From the NCBI RefSeq assembly GCF_012295525.1, contig NZ_CP051167.1:5005501-5069500 (forward strand): a stretch of DNA of 64,000 nt, written 5' to 3'. The notes beneath the pieces are model-generated. The model saw only the letters and a program-made list of their open reading frames with translations. It did not search any database and had not been told where the DNA came from. Below are positions 17,089 through 26,067 of the stretch, one piece after another; positions within the stretch are counted from its first letter, which is position 1; each line of letters begins with the position of its first letter. The position numbers were made by a program, and so were the translations under genes. The stretch comes from Oxynema aestuarii AP17 (GTDB lineage: Bacteria > Cyanobacteriota > Cyanobacteriia > Cyanobacteriales > Laspinemataceae).

Positions 17089-20000
17089 ACCCCTCAAAAG
17101 TTAAAATCGCGCGATCGCGTCCCTGGGATTTGGCCTCGTATAAGGCGCCGTCGGCCACTGCCAAGGCGCGATCGCTGCGGGAATTGAGCCTCGGTTGGCA
17201 GACGACGACCCCCAAACTCAGAGATACCCAGTTCATGGGCGACTGCTCGTGTGCGATACGCAGCTCTCTCACGCTTGTGCGAATATTGCTGACGACGGTC
17301 ATCGCTCCCTCACAAGAGGTATTGGGAAGGACGATCGCGAACTCTTCGCCGCCGTAGCGGGCGACTAAATCTCCGGGACGCTTGACGGCGCGATCGAGGG
17401 TTTGGGCGACTTGTTGCAAGCAGCGATCGCCCGCTTGATGGCCGTAAGTATCGTTGTAGCGTTTAAAATAATCGATATCCGCCAAAATCAGGGCGATCGT
17501 CCCCCGATCGCGGATCGTGCGCCGCCATTCGCGGTCTAAATACTCGTTAAAAGTACGGCGATTGGCAACTTGCGTCAGACCGTCGAGACTGGCGAGGCGA
17601 TGTAACTCTTCGTTGGCGACTTCTAATTCTTTAAATAAGATCGATTGCTGGATGGCGATCGCCAGTTGGGTAGAAAGCTGCTCGAACACCTCGATCTCGA
17701 AGGGCTGCCAGTCGCGCGGTCCGCGACAGTGGTGAGCGACGAGCAGACCCCACAAGCCGTCTTGACTTTCGGCGATCGGATTGGGTTCGCCGTGTTGAGT
17801 AGTGCGATGGGGAAGTTTGGACTCGACCAGAAGCGGGGCGATCATTTTCGCTTTGACCCCGAAGGGTTTTAGCATCTGGATCAAGCATTCGGGGACGTGC
17901 TGCCGTTCCATATCGGCGATCGCCCGGACCGTTCCCCGACGGTAGCGCGCGTAACAAGAGGTAGGAAAGATTTCCTCGTCGAAATCCTGACCGAGAATCG
18001 AAACTTGATTCGGCGCCACCGCTTCGGTCATCACTTTGCCCCGGCGATCGCTCATAATCCGATAAATGACGACGCGATCGCATTCCAACAACTGGCGCAC
18101 CTCACTCACCGCCGTTTCTAAAATTTCCTCTAACTTCAACGACTGGCGAATCCGCGCTTGGGTGGCGCTGACCAAGCGTTCGCGCTGGCTTTGATAGCGC
18201 AGGGCTTGTTCGGCGCGCACGCGTTCGGTAATGTCTTGGACTAACGAGGCGATCGCGATCGTTTCGCCGCCGCGACCGATTAACGGCGTATTGTACCACT
18301 CGCAAATAATCCGCCTGCCGTCTTTCGTTTCATTTTCGCTGATGCAACAGGCGCCCCCTTTCTGTTCGAGGCGTTCGCGCCACAGTTCGCGGGCCGAATC
18401 GATTTGAGATACGGGAAGCAAAACTTCGATCGAACGTCCGATAATTTCGTCTTTGTGATAGCCAAAAATCGCTTCCGCCGCCGGATTCCATTCGAGAATT
18501 CGACCTTGTAGGTTGCACTCGACCACGCCGAGGGGAGTTTGTTGTAAGTGCAACGATAGTTTTTGTTGGGAGTTGCGTAAGGCGGCTTCCACCTGTCGGC
18601 GTTCGGTCAAGTCCGTGGCGATCGCGATCGAGCCGATCGTCTGACCCGTCTCGTCTTCGATGGGATTGACCCGCAGTAAGACTTTCAGCCGCCGACCGTC
18701 GCGCGATCGTTGGCTGACGCGACCGCTCCAGGGGAGTCCCTCGGCGATCGCCCCTAACACGGTCTCGGCGACGGCGCGATCCTCGAACAGGATCGGCAAT
18801 CCCCCTTCCTTGTTGAATTCCGCTACCGTGGGATAGCCGAATAACTGACCGAAAGCGCGATTTTGATAAATTTGACCGCCCTCGGAATCGGCAATCGAGA
18901 TCGCGTCCGTGGTACTTTCTACCGCTTGGGTCACGCGCACCAAGGCTTCGAGAGCCTGTTTGCGATCGGTGATATCGCGCAAGATCGCCAGCACTTCGTT
19001 TTCGGCGTAAGGGACGATTCGACCTTCTCGGTGGCGCCAGCGACCGTCTATTTGGAGCTGATATTCCCAGGTTTGGATGTTCCCGGAGGCGATCGCCCGT
19101 TCGATGTGACCCATCGCCTCGCGAGCGACGGCTGCGGGCCACGCTTGGGTTAAATGCTGTCCGACTTGGACGTCGGACAGGGTAGGCATGGCGTGTTCGG
19201 GGGCGTCTTTGTACTCTAAAATCGTGCCGTCCCCGCGAATTCGCAAAATCAGATCGGGAATCGCTTCGACCAAGGCGCGATGTTTGGCTTCGCTGTTGTC
19301 GAGCCGATCTTGGACTTGCTGGCGGTTGGCGAAGCTGTCGTGCAGGGAATCGGTGATATCGACGCAAGACCCGACATAGGCGATCGCCTCCCGGCTGGGA
19401 CGAGAGCGATCTTGGGGAATGCCGATGTCCAAGATCCAGCGATATTGCCCGTCGTGGCGGCGCAAGCGGTACTGCAGCTCGAAAATTTTTCCGCTTTTTA
19501 AGCCCTGGCAGTAGTTTTCCCAACAGGCGGCGCGATCGTCCTCATGCACGTTTTCTAACCAGCCGCGCCCCCGTTCTCGTTCGAGGGGGCGCCCGGTAAA
19601 GGCGAGCCAAGCGCGGTTGAAGAATGGCCGATCGCCCGTCGGGTCGGCGCGCCAAAACAGCGACGGCAGGCGATCGGCGAAATCGCACAAGGTCTGTGAG
19701 TCCCCCGCTTTGGCGATCGCGGGCGGGTTCGCGCCGTTCGGTTCCGCCACGATCGCCATTCCCATCGCCCCTCCATCGGGAGCGGCTAACGGGATGGCTC
19801 GCACTTGGATTTGTGCGGTCGTTCCGTCGGAGCGGGTCAGGGTTAGGGAGCGATCGACCCGGGTTTGCGTGGCTTTGGCGGTAGCTTCGAGTTCGGCGAA
19901 CAGCGACAAGTGGAGTCGGCAGCTTTCCCGTTCGCACATCAATTGGCTGTCGGTTTTACCGCGATAGTCCAATCCTTTTAGCTCGAACAGTTCGAGCGCC

Positions 20001-20185
20001 CGATCGTTGGCGAACAACCAGCGATTGGCCACATCTTTGACGATCGCCCCTTCGGCGATCGACTCGACAATTGCCCCTAACCCCATCTGTAAATTCGATG
20101 TCATCTCTGTCCACAAGTGATAACGGACGTGGGGTTTAGCCTGCTCTGGGCTGGCCGCGCTACGGAATTGTACTTCTAATTGCAT
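17075..20185 (-). CDS. Multi-PAS / GAF / GGDEF diguanylate cyclase
   Basis: 1036 residues from the ATG at 20185 (the frame opens at a GTG at 20221). At least four PAS-type repeats with PAC linkers are seen in the first 670 residues (for example LFWRADPTGDRPFFNRAWLAFTG and ILEWNPAAEAIFGYHKDE). A phytochrome-like GAF domain spans about 680-870 with DRVVIYRI, YRRGTVRAIADM, FGVKAKMIAPLL and LWGLLVAHHC. It ends with a GGDEF domain whose signature is GGEEF at about residues 942-946, so cyclic-di-GMP synthesis is likely. No transmembrane segment is seen. In the GAF domain a cysteine (C767) stands at the site where cyanobacteriochromes bind bilin, but the usual following histidine or tyrosine is leucine. 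The last codons lie in a palindrome that supplies the stop. Confidence 0.88.
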   Translation of the reverse strand: MQLEVQFRSAASPEQAKPHVRYHLWTEMTSNLQMGLGAIVESIAEGAIVKDVANRWLFANDRALELFELKGLDYRGKTDSQLMCERESCRLHLSLFAELEATAKATQTRVDRSLTLTRSDGTTAQIQVRAIPLAAPDGGAMGMAIVAEPNGANPPAIAKAGDSQTLCDFADRLPSLFWRADPTGDRPFFNRAWLAFTGRPLERERGRGWLENVHEDDRAACWENYCQGLKSGKIFELQYRLRRHDGQYRWILDIGIPQDRSRPSREAIAYVGSCVDITDSLHDSFANRQQVQDRLDNSEAKHRALVEAIPDLILRIRGDGTILEYKDAPEHAMPTLSDVQVGQHLTQAWPAAVAREAMGHIERAIASGNIQTWEYQLQIDGRWRHREGRIVPYAENEVLAILRDITDRKQALEALVRVTQAVESTTDAISIADSEGGQIYQNRAFGQLFGYPTVAEFNKEGGLPILFEDRAVAETVLGAIAEGLPWSGRVSQRSRDGRRLKVLLRVNPIEDETGQTIGSIAIATDLTERRQVEAALRNSQQKLSLHLQQTPLGVVECNLQGRILEWNPAAEAIFGYHKDEIIGRSIEVLLPVSQIDSARELWRERLEQKGGACCISENETKDGRRIICEWYNTPLIGRGGETIAIASLVQDITERVRAEQALRYQSQRERLVSATQARIRQSLKLEEILETAVSEVRQLLECDRVVIYRIMSDRRGKVMTEAVAPNQVSILGQDFDEEIFPTSCYARYRRGTVRAIADMERQHVPECLIQMLKPFGVKAKMIAPLLVESKLPHRTTQHGEPNPIAESQDGLWGLLVAHHCRGPRDWQPFEIEVFEQLSTQLAIAIQQSILFKELEVANEELHRLASLDGLTQVANRRTFNEYLDREWRRTIRDRGTIALILADIDYFKRYNDTYGHQAGDRCLQQVAQTLDRAVKRPGDLVARYGGEEFAIVLPNTSCEGAMTVVSNIRTSVRELRIAHEQSPMNWVSLSLGVVVCQPRLNSRSDRALAVADGALYEAKSQGRDRAILTFEGFGEL

Positions 20186-20502
20186 CGCTAACTTTGGCTT
20201 GGAAAAAAAAATTATTGCCACGACGATCGCCGAGTCCCCCGCGATCGTCGTCCGCCCTCGGGAAGATAGTTTCCCCTCAAGAGAAACGATTTACAATTTG
20301 CAAGATTCTTGACCTTTTCCGCCCCCAGTTATTGTCCCCTGTCTTCCGAGATTGCTGGCAGGTTCCCCCCAATGTTAATGAATGTAACAAATTTTCACCT
20401 TTCGTTTCCTCCTCCCTCCGGTTCGGGGGCAGTCTCGCGGCCACCTCAATCCCTCGCCATTCGGCGCGATCGAGACCTGCCCTGCTCGGGAGCGATCGCC
20501 GC

Positions 20503-21033
20503 TCAACTGTCCCCAGCTTCACAGCGAAGCCGCGCCGTTTTCGGCGATCGCTCGATGCGGTCGAGATCTTGGCTGCCATCGTAGATTGTCGCCGCATCCC
20601 AGAGTTTTGCCCCGTCTAACTTCGCCCCGCTTAAATTGGCTCCAGTTAAATCGGCGCCACTGAGATCCGCATAACGCAGATCCGCCCCCGCTAAATTTGC
20701 TCCCGCCAAATCCGCATCTACGAAATTGGCAAAGATAAAATTACTGTTACTTAAATTGGCATCGTTCAAGCGAGCGCAAGTAAAATAAGCCCCTTCAAAA
20801 TTACTTTCGCTCAGATTGGCTCCCCTTAAATTCGTTTGTCTCAAACGCGCGTTTTTGCGGATGGTTTTACTTAAATTCGTCTGCGCCAAATTGCATCCTT
20901 GGCAGTTACGCACTTCCCCGCGCAAAAAGCGTTCGGCCAAGTCCTCGGTTTGAGACCGTGCGGGGGCAGAGGTACCGAGGGCAATGACAACTACGGCTAG
21001 GGCGATCGGTATGGGGTTGGTTGCTTTATTCAT
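20503..21033 (-). CDS. Secreted pentapeptide-repeat protein
   Basis: 176 residues. A signal peptide (PIPIALAVVVIALGTSAPARSQ) is followed by a CxxC pair (NCQGCNL) and about 18 consecutive A(D/N)LXX pentapeptide units between residues 48 and 150 (such as ANLSESNFEGAYF, ADLAGANLAGADL), which fold as a right-handed quadrilateral helix. A short non-repeat tail follows. Such proteins are abundant in cyanobacteria, often periplasmic or lumenal, and mostly of unknown function. ATG at 21033 is in a TTATTC context with no strong ribosome site. The gene stands alone, 317 bases downstream of the GGDEF gene start and on the same strand. Confidence 0.85.
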   Translation of the reverse strand: MNKATNPIPIALAVVVIALGTSAPARSQTEDLAERFLRGEVRNCQGCNLAQTNLSKTIRKNARLRQTNLRGANLSESNFEGAYFTCARLNDANLSNSNFIFANFVDADLAGANLAGADLRYADLSGADLTGANLSGAKLDGAKLWDAATIYDGSQDLDRIERSPKTARLRCEAGDS

Positions 21034-21692
21034 GGTTATTATTAGTTTTTTAAATGCTCCAAATCCACAAAAGAATCGCTTCCAAGCTTTGATTTTAATC
21101 TTAAAACTTTATTAAGTCTATTGTCTATTGTGCGGCGATCGCTCCGTCTGCAATCCCCGGCGATCGCCCAATCCCCTGAAAAACCGCTACAATCGTTTGG
21201 CCGACCCAAGTAAAGAGTAACCATTATTCGCTGAGTGGGAGCCTCGGTCACCCTCGACCCACTCAATTTAGCTACTTTTACTTAGATAAGAAATGTAACG
21301 AGACATCTATTCAGTATTTATACGTAAATAAGAGCAATTTACCGCCTTTTCAATACCGTTGTAGTTGGGTCTATCGTTCCTCAATATTCTCATTTGTCAA
21401 GTATTTTACGATCCAATTTTTGAAGGCTTCGTGCGATCGCCTTCAAGGTTGGGGGCGATCGTAAAAATTTAAAGAACTCTATAAACCTCCCAGTTTTCAA
21501 GAGTTTTGCCCAGCACTTCTCAGTGAGGATCGTCGAATAAAGACCAAGAACCGATTTTTTTTAAGCATTAAACGTCAGCAAAATTTAACAAAAATCGATC
21601 CGTTTAGAGACAATCACTTTAGAGAAATAAAAATAAAAAAATTAAAAAATGTAAACCTAAAAAGTGATTTCCAATACAAAGTCAAAAGACTC
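21034..21692. other. Long intergenic region, no gene seen
   Basis: About 660 bases. Short open frames exist on the minus strand, but none resembles a protein. Two HIP1-type sites and AT-rich stretches are visible. Nothing else can be supported apart from the promoter just right of it. Confidence 0.5.
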
Positions 21693-21722
21693 TTGACACC
21701 CCCGCTCTAAATTGGTTATGAA
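21693..21722 (+). promoter_or_regulatory. Sigma-70-type promoter for the tyrosine-rich secreted protein
   Basis: TTGACA at 21693-21698 and TATGAA at 21717-21722 with an 18-base spacer, preceded by an AT-rich run (about 21622-21660) that could act as an UP element. A start about 7 bases on would leave a leader of about 28 bases with the ribosome site AAGGAAA before the ATG at 21757. Confidence 0.45.
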
Positions 21723-21756
21723 AGATTCGAGATACACCAACCATAAGGAAAACTCC

Positions 21757-22191
21757 ATGATCTCGAAATCTTTCGTCAAAGGGTTCAATCTACCCGCTTT
21801 AGTCGGTGCCACCGTCGGCTTATTGATGCCCGTCTTGCCTGCTGTCGCCCTTTCTCCCACCTCGAATGTTGCAGAAACTTCTAATTCTGCTGCGACCGAA
21901 GAACTATTAATCGCTCAAGGTGGATGTCCTCGTGCTACCACTATAGAAGCCTTCACCACCGATACCTATTACGCCTATATTTGTGAAGATGGGAACGGCG
22001 ATTACTTCTACTACGGTGTCAACCGTTCCACTGGCGAATCGGTCAACGTATATGGCGTTACCTTTACCGATAGTGGCTATTATATGGCGACTACCTACGA
22101 CGACTATGGCAACGAGTACACCTACATGGTCGGAGCATCTTTAGAGGTGTACGAAAACGGCGAACAAATTTGGTACGAATCCACCTACTAA
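21757..22191 (+). CDS. Small tyrosine-rich secreted protein, unrecognised
   Basis: 144 residues from the ATG at 21757, chosen because AAGGAAA lies 6 bases upstream; an in-frame TTG at 21712 adds only polar residues. There is a signal peptide (LPALVGATVGLLMPVLPAVAL). The mature part has two cysteines (QGGCPRA, YICEDG) that may pair, and about 16 tyrosines in its last 100 residues (DTYYAYI, DYFYYGV, SGYYMATTYDDYG, YTYMV). I do not recognise a family. The alternating polar and aromatic strands suggest a small beta-sheet protein of the periplasm or surface. It stands alone between large spacers. Confidence 0.65.
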   Translation: MISKSFVKGFNLPALVGATVGLLMPVLPAVALSPTSNVAETSNSAATEELLIAQGGCPRATTIEAFTTDTYYAYICEDGNGDYFYYGVNRSTGESVNVYGVTFTDSGYYMATTYDDYGNEYTYMVGASLEVYENGEQIWYESTY

Positions 22192-22409
22192 ATTGGAACA
22201 TTTCATCCGTAACGTTCCGATTTCATCGATCGCCTCAAATACAATCATCCCCTCGACGATGATTTGACGCGATCGTTTTGGGTGCATCTCTACTTCTTTT
22301 CTGCCGTCCGTAGCCTTGCCAAATCTCGTCACACCATCGATAAGTCTTCTCTACAGTGAGAACACCGGAAGAGAACTTTCCTGAACACTCAATCTTACGA
22401 TCGCCCTTT

Positions 22410-23870
22410 TTAGTGACTTTTTTCAGTAGCTTTCACCTCTATGTCTCTTGATTTCTGGCGAAATTCGTCATCTAAAGAATACAAAGAATTCCGAATAAAT
22501 TGACGGAGCTGACGTGCGGGTTCTAAACAATCTCTTTGATAGTCCATAAGAGTTAAATTTAAATCTGGATAGAGGATTTTTAAAAACCCCGATGCCGATT
22601 TTAAAATAGCCTGCTGGTCGCGAATCGTCACGTCACCAAAAGAAGTATGTCGGTTGGCATAATTATGATAGCGGTTGTCCGATCGCATCGCGAGCAACGC
22701 TTCCCCGAAAAAGTCCATTTTCAACCCCACTTGACAAGCGGTTGCTTCTCGCTGAAATTTAGGGATTTTCCACCCCGGAATAATCCCGACGAGGCGATCG
22801 AGAAAAGCCGTTTCTGCGAAAAAATAGGGTAAATTAGCGATTAAATTCTCTTCATTTCGCGGACGCAGTTGACTGTCGAGTTCAATATTCGCCAACATCA
22901 CTAAAGAACAATCACTCGATACATCGGCGAAACCCGAACGATTATAACGACCGCTAGCAAGATAGTTTTTAAGCGGTCCGATAATTTCATCGGCGTTGTC
23001 AAAGGTCAAGCTTTGTACTTCGTCAAGAACGACAACATCATGTTTTCCCAACAAGCCGACTTCTTTCGTTCGTCCGTTAATAAATAGTTGTGCTGGCGTC
23101 ACTTTTCCGCCACTGACTAACGTCACTTTGCTGCTAATGTTTTCAAAAACAAAGCTCTTCCCCGTTCCTTTTGGAGCGAGTTCGATAATATGATAGTTTC
23201 GTTCGACAAGAGGAAGTAAGCGAGCTAAGATCCAGGTTTTTGCATCTTGATTGTACGCCGCATGTTCGGGATTAAATCCCATCGAACATAACATTAAATC
23301 TTTCCATTGCGAAGCTGTGAAATGCGAGCGACATCGAGCGTAAGCATCGAGATCGACGCGCGAACATTGGAAAGGTTCAAAGTCGATTACTTCTACGGGT
23401 CTATCTTCGTGGGTTTGTGAGAGGCTTATTTTTCCCCAAACCCCTTGCTTCAATAGCATTCGATTGGCTTCGATGATGTCGATAGGAATCGAACAGTTTT
23501 CGAGATTGAGAATCGGGATTTGTGCGATCGGTTCGGGATCGAGACTGCCATCGGGTTTAAGTTTGACCCGAACTTGCATTAAAGCAATCAGTTTTCTGAG
23601 ATGACCTTGACTCAAATCGAACTTAATTTCTTCTTGGTCATTTTTGCGGGGAAAGGCTTTTTGAATAAAAGTATTGAGCATTTCAAGTTCGCTGGATGTC
23701 AGCGAACCCGACCCCGGAACCTTTTTATCGAGAACCCATTCTCCAATAAAACTGGGGATTCCTGCAGAAGTTAATCCGCTAGAAGGAAGGCGGGTTTTAT
23801 CAATACAGAGATTGTTAAAAACTTGGCGAACGAGCTCGTTTGGATAACTAAAAAGAGAGTTAAAAATCAT
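22410..23870 (-). CDS. brxL: BrxL-like AAA+ protein of a BREX operon, short form
   Basis: 486 residues from the ATG at 23870, which overlaps the PglZ stop (ATGATTTTTAA), so translation is probably coupled; a GTG at 23888 is also in frame. It carries an AAA+ core: Walker A APKGTGKS (K238) and Walker B VVVLDEVQSL (D283), followed by LVMLANIELD as sensor 1 and LDRLVGIIPGW. This matches the BrxL/TIGR02688-type proteins found next to PglZ. Full-length BrxL of type I BREX is about 680 residues with a Lon-like C-terminal domain; no such domain with a Ser-Lys dyad is evident here. Last gene of the operon. BREX systems stop phage replication; the precise job of BrxL here is inferred from family. Confidence 0.78.
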   Translation of the reverse strand: MIFNSLFSYPNELVRQVFNNLCIDKTRLPSSGLTSAGIPSFIGEWVLDKKVPGSGSLTSSELEMLNTFIQKAFPRKNDQEEIKFDLSQGHLRKLIALMQVRVKLKPDGSLDPEPIAQIPILNLENCSIPIDIIEANRMLLKQGVWGKISLSQTHEDRPVEVIDFEPFQCSRVDLDAYARCRSHFTASQWKDLMLCSMGFNPEHAAYNQDAKTWILARLLPLVERNYHIIELAPKGTGKSFVFENISSKVTLVSGGKVTPAQLFINGRTKEVGLLGKHDVVVLDEVQSLTFDNADEIIGPLKNYLASGRYNRSGFADVSSDCSLVMLANIELDSQLRPRNEENLIANLPYFFAETAFLDRLVGIIPGWKIPKFQREATACQVGLKMDFFGEALLAMRSDNRYHNYANRHTSFGDVTIRDQQAILKSASGFLKILYPDLNLTLMDYQRDCLEPARQLRQFIRNSLYSLDDEFRQKSRDIEVKATEKSH

Positions 23871-26067
23871 CGAGGTTAATTCCCCCACTGCTAAATATTT
23901 GCTCGATCGCGATCGCCGCTTCGCTATCTAATACACTGCTGGCTGATTCGACATTGGCATATTTAAAATCCAAGCGACCGGAAAGAGCTAAACGGCGATC
24001 GCTCGCATTTGGTGGCAGTTCGGGACAGCGATCGATACAGACGGTTAAAGAAGTAGTGCTATTCGCAGAAACTGTACCGTTAATAGCTTTTCCCTGTTTG
24101 CATTCCTCTAATTCATTGACATATAAGCAGAGATCGGTCAAAGGAACGGGGTTGGGATTTTTAATAGAGAGGTGGAGGGTTCCCGATTCCTGTGCTTTTC
24201 CCTGTCCACGACAGTTTACAAAAATGGGAGAACGCCGAATCTGACAACTTAAAACAGAATAACCGATGACAACTTCTTCGGGAAACAAGCCACCATGAGA
24301 TCCGATAATAGCTTGATTTTGGCTATAATTAAATCCGTTTAAACTTTCCGATCCTTTAACTACACTGATATCGTAAGGTAGGTCAAAGCGATCGCCGCTC
24401 AAAACTAAGAACTTCGGATCGTCGGTCTTTCCTTTTGCCATTCGTCCCCGAGGTTCGAGGTTTGTAGGACAATCTTGATATTTGGAAGACCCACCGAACA
24501 ATTGTCCGTGGTCGCTGGAGATAACGATTTTAACTTGTTCTTTTTCGGGATACTGTTGTAGATAAAAGATCAGACGATCGCCGATCTCTCGCAAGCGATT
24601 CGGTCGCTTAGTTTGATAGACCAGTTGCCAATCTTGATTTTGATGATAGAGTTTGTCAAGCTCGACAGTATCCCAACAATAAAGACGGTGGGTGTTTTTA
24701 GATAAATCGTCCTTGAGTTTTGATTCTTGGCGATCGGTGTAGCGTTGACCGACACCGATTGTAGCAAAAGCGCGATCGATATTATCGTCCCAATCCTGCG
24801 ATCGCGGTGTCAGTTGAGCGTAGAGTCCCCATTTAGCGAATTCAGTCGTCGTCGGGAGAATGGAGAAACGCGGGACGATCGCCGTTTCTAAATGCAAATC
24901 TCTTGCGGTGAGATATTCGACTAAAAATTGGTGGTCTAACCAACCTAACCCATCAATCACGACCCATAAAACCGGATAATTTTGAGCCAATTCTCGAACG
25001 ATATGGGTGACATTGTAATTTAGAAAAGAATCGGCAACGGGAGTTATTTTCAATTGAGGATAATGCTGATAAATCCATTCAACAAAACTGACCGCGAGGC
25101 GATCGCTCGTTCGCCGATCTGGCGATTGCTCAGTGGCGATCGTTTCCCACCGACGAAAAGGAAGATATTCGTTAATCGTCCAATTTAAAACCTCTTCTGG
25201 CGTGGCGTCTGGGTCGAGGGGTTCCGGTTGCGGTGGTGCTTGGAGCGATCGCAGTTCGTCCCGTTGTTCTGGGTTGAGATATGCTTCTATTTTGTGTAAT
25301 CGTTCACGAGTCAAGTATTCGCCATGTTGTTTTTCACAGATTATACGATAGGCAATTTGACTGATGCGATCGCTTCCTGCTTCTTCGCCGAAATTTAAAG
25401 TATCGAGAATGGCGGCTTCACTGCGGTAAATTTGGCGTTCCCAATGGTGATTGAATTCATCCTGGAGAAACTCGGGGATCGATTGCGGATAGTTCCCCAA
25501 TTCAGCGAGTGGCGGATCTGCTAATTTCAGCCATTGACGTAATAATTGAACTTTATTCTCTGTTTGATAGTACCTTCCAAGCGTTTCGCTTTCATACTGT
25601 TGTTGCCAAACTTTTTCAAACGGTCGATATCTTTCGGGAATCGTGATGCACAACCACTCTGCCAGATGTTCTACTGACGCTTGACTCGACCAAAAATCCA
25701 GGTCGCGATCGCTAATTTTTGCTAAAAAACAGGCGATCGCATTCGGAGAATAGGGATCGATTTGGCTGGCAAATTCAAGACAATCGCGATCGCTCCATTG
25801 TTCGGGAATCGGTACATTTTTAAATAATTCTGCCAACAAATCGCGGGGAGGTTGCTTAATTTCAACGATCGCATCTGTCCGATTCCAAACCCTCAACCAT
25901 TCCCGAGTCCACTTGTAGAGAAATTCACCGCGAATCCACAACGGATTGCTCGTAATTCCGACATGTTCCAACCATTCCACCTCAGTCGAGATGGGGGTAT
26001 ATTCTGCGGGAATGTCATAAAGTTCGGTTGGGTCGAGAACGACCGAAAACAGGCGATCGTCACTCAT
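23860..26067 (-). CDS. pglZ: PglZ-domain protein of a BREX operon
   Basis: 735 residues from the ATG at 26067, which overlaps the BrxC stop codon in ATGAGTGA. PglZ is the signature protein of BREX, with an alkaline-phosphatase-like core. The core is visible: LWVVIDGLGWLDH (metal-binding aspartate near residue 372), VPRFSILPTTT, ISSDHGQLFGG near 519 and IGSHGGLFPEEVVIG near 592. The N-terminal 350 residues are helical and unique to the family. The C-terminus from about 600 has a beta-rich domain (LHLSIKNPNPVPLTDLCLYV), as in other long PglZ proteins. The open frame extends upstream to 26157, but that part overlaps BrxC and is not needed. It should function in defence together with the neighbouring ATPases. 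Confidence 0.88.
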   Translation of the reverse strand: MSDDRLFSVVLDPTELYDIPAEYTPISTEVEWLEHVGITSNPLWIRGEFLYKWTREWLRVWNRTDAIVEIKQPPRDLLAELFKNVPIPEQWSDRDCLEFASQIDPYSPNAIACFLAKISDRDLDFWSSQASVEHLAEWLCITIPERYRPFEKVWQQQYESETLGRYYQTENKVQLLRQWLKLADPPLAELGNYPQSIPEFLQDEFNHHWERQIYRSEAAILDTLNFGEEAGSDRISQIAYRIICEKQHGEYLTRERLHKIEAYLNPEQRDELRSLQAPPQPEPLDPDATPEEVLNWTINEYLPFRRWETIATEQSPDRRTSDRLAVSFVEWIYQHYPQLKITPVADSFLNYNVTHIVRELAQNYPVLWVVIDGLGWLDHQFLVEYLTARDLHLETAIVPRFSILPTTTEFAKWGLYAQLTPRSQDWDDNIDRAFATIGVGQRYTDRQESKLKDDLSKNTHRLYCWDTVELDKLYHQNQDWQLVYQTKRPNRLREIGDRLIFYLQQYPEKEQVKIVISSDHGQLFGGSSKYQDCPTNLEPRGRMAKGKTDDPKFLVLSGDRFDLPYDISVVKGSESLNGFNYSQNQAIIGSHGGLFPEEVVIGYSVLSCQIRRSPIFVNCRGQGKAQESGTLHLSIKNPNPVPLTDLCLYVNELEECKQGKAINGTVSANSTTSLTVCIDRCPELPPNASDRRLALSGRLDFKYANVESASSVLDSEAAIAIEQIFSSGGINLDDF

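Noticed and set aside
18330..19523. A 397-residue minus-strand frame inside the GGDEF gene
   Set aside because: It is an alternative frame of the PAS repeats with arginine-rich composition and no motif.
22213..22359. Plus-strand stretch that reads RSDFIDRLKYNHPL then FWVHLYFFSAVRSLAK before a stop
   Set aside because: It has no start codon and a stop just upstream. It looks like a gene fragment, but the resemblance is too weak to name.
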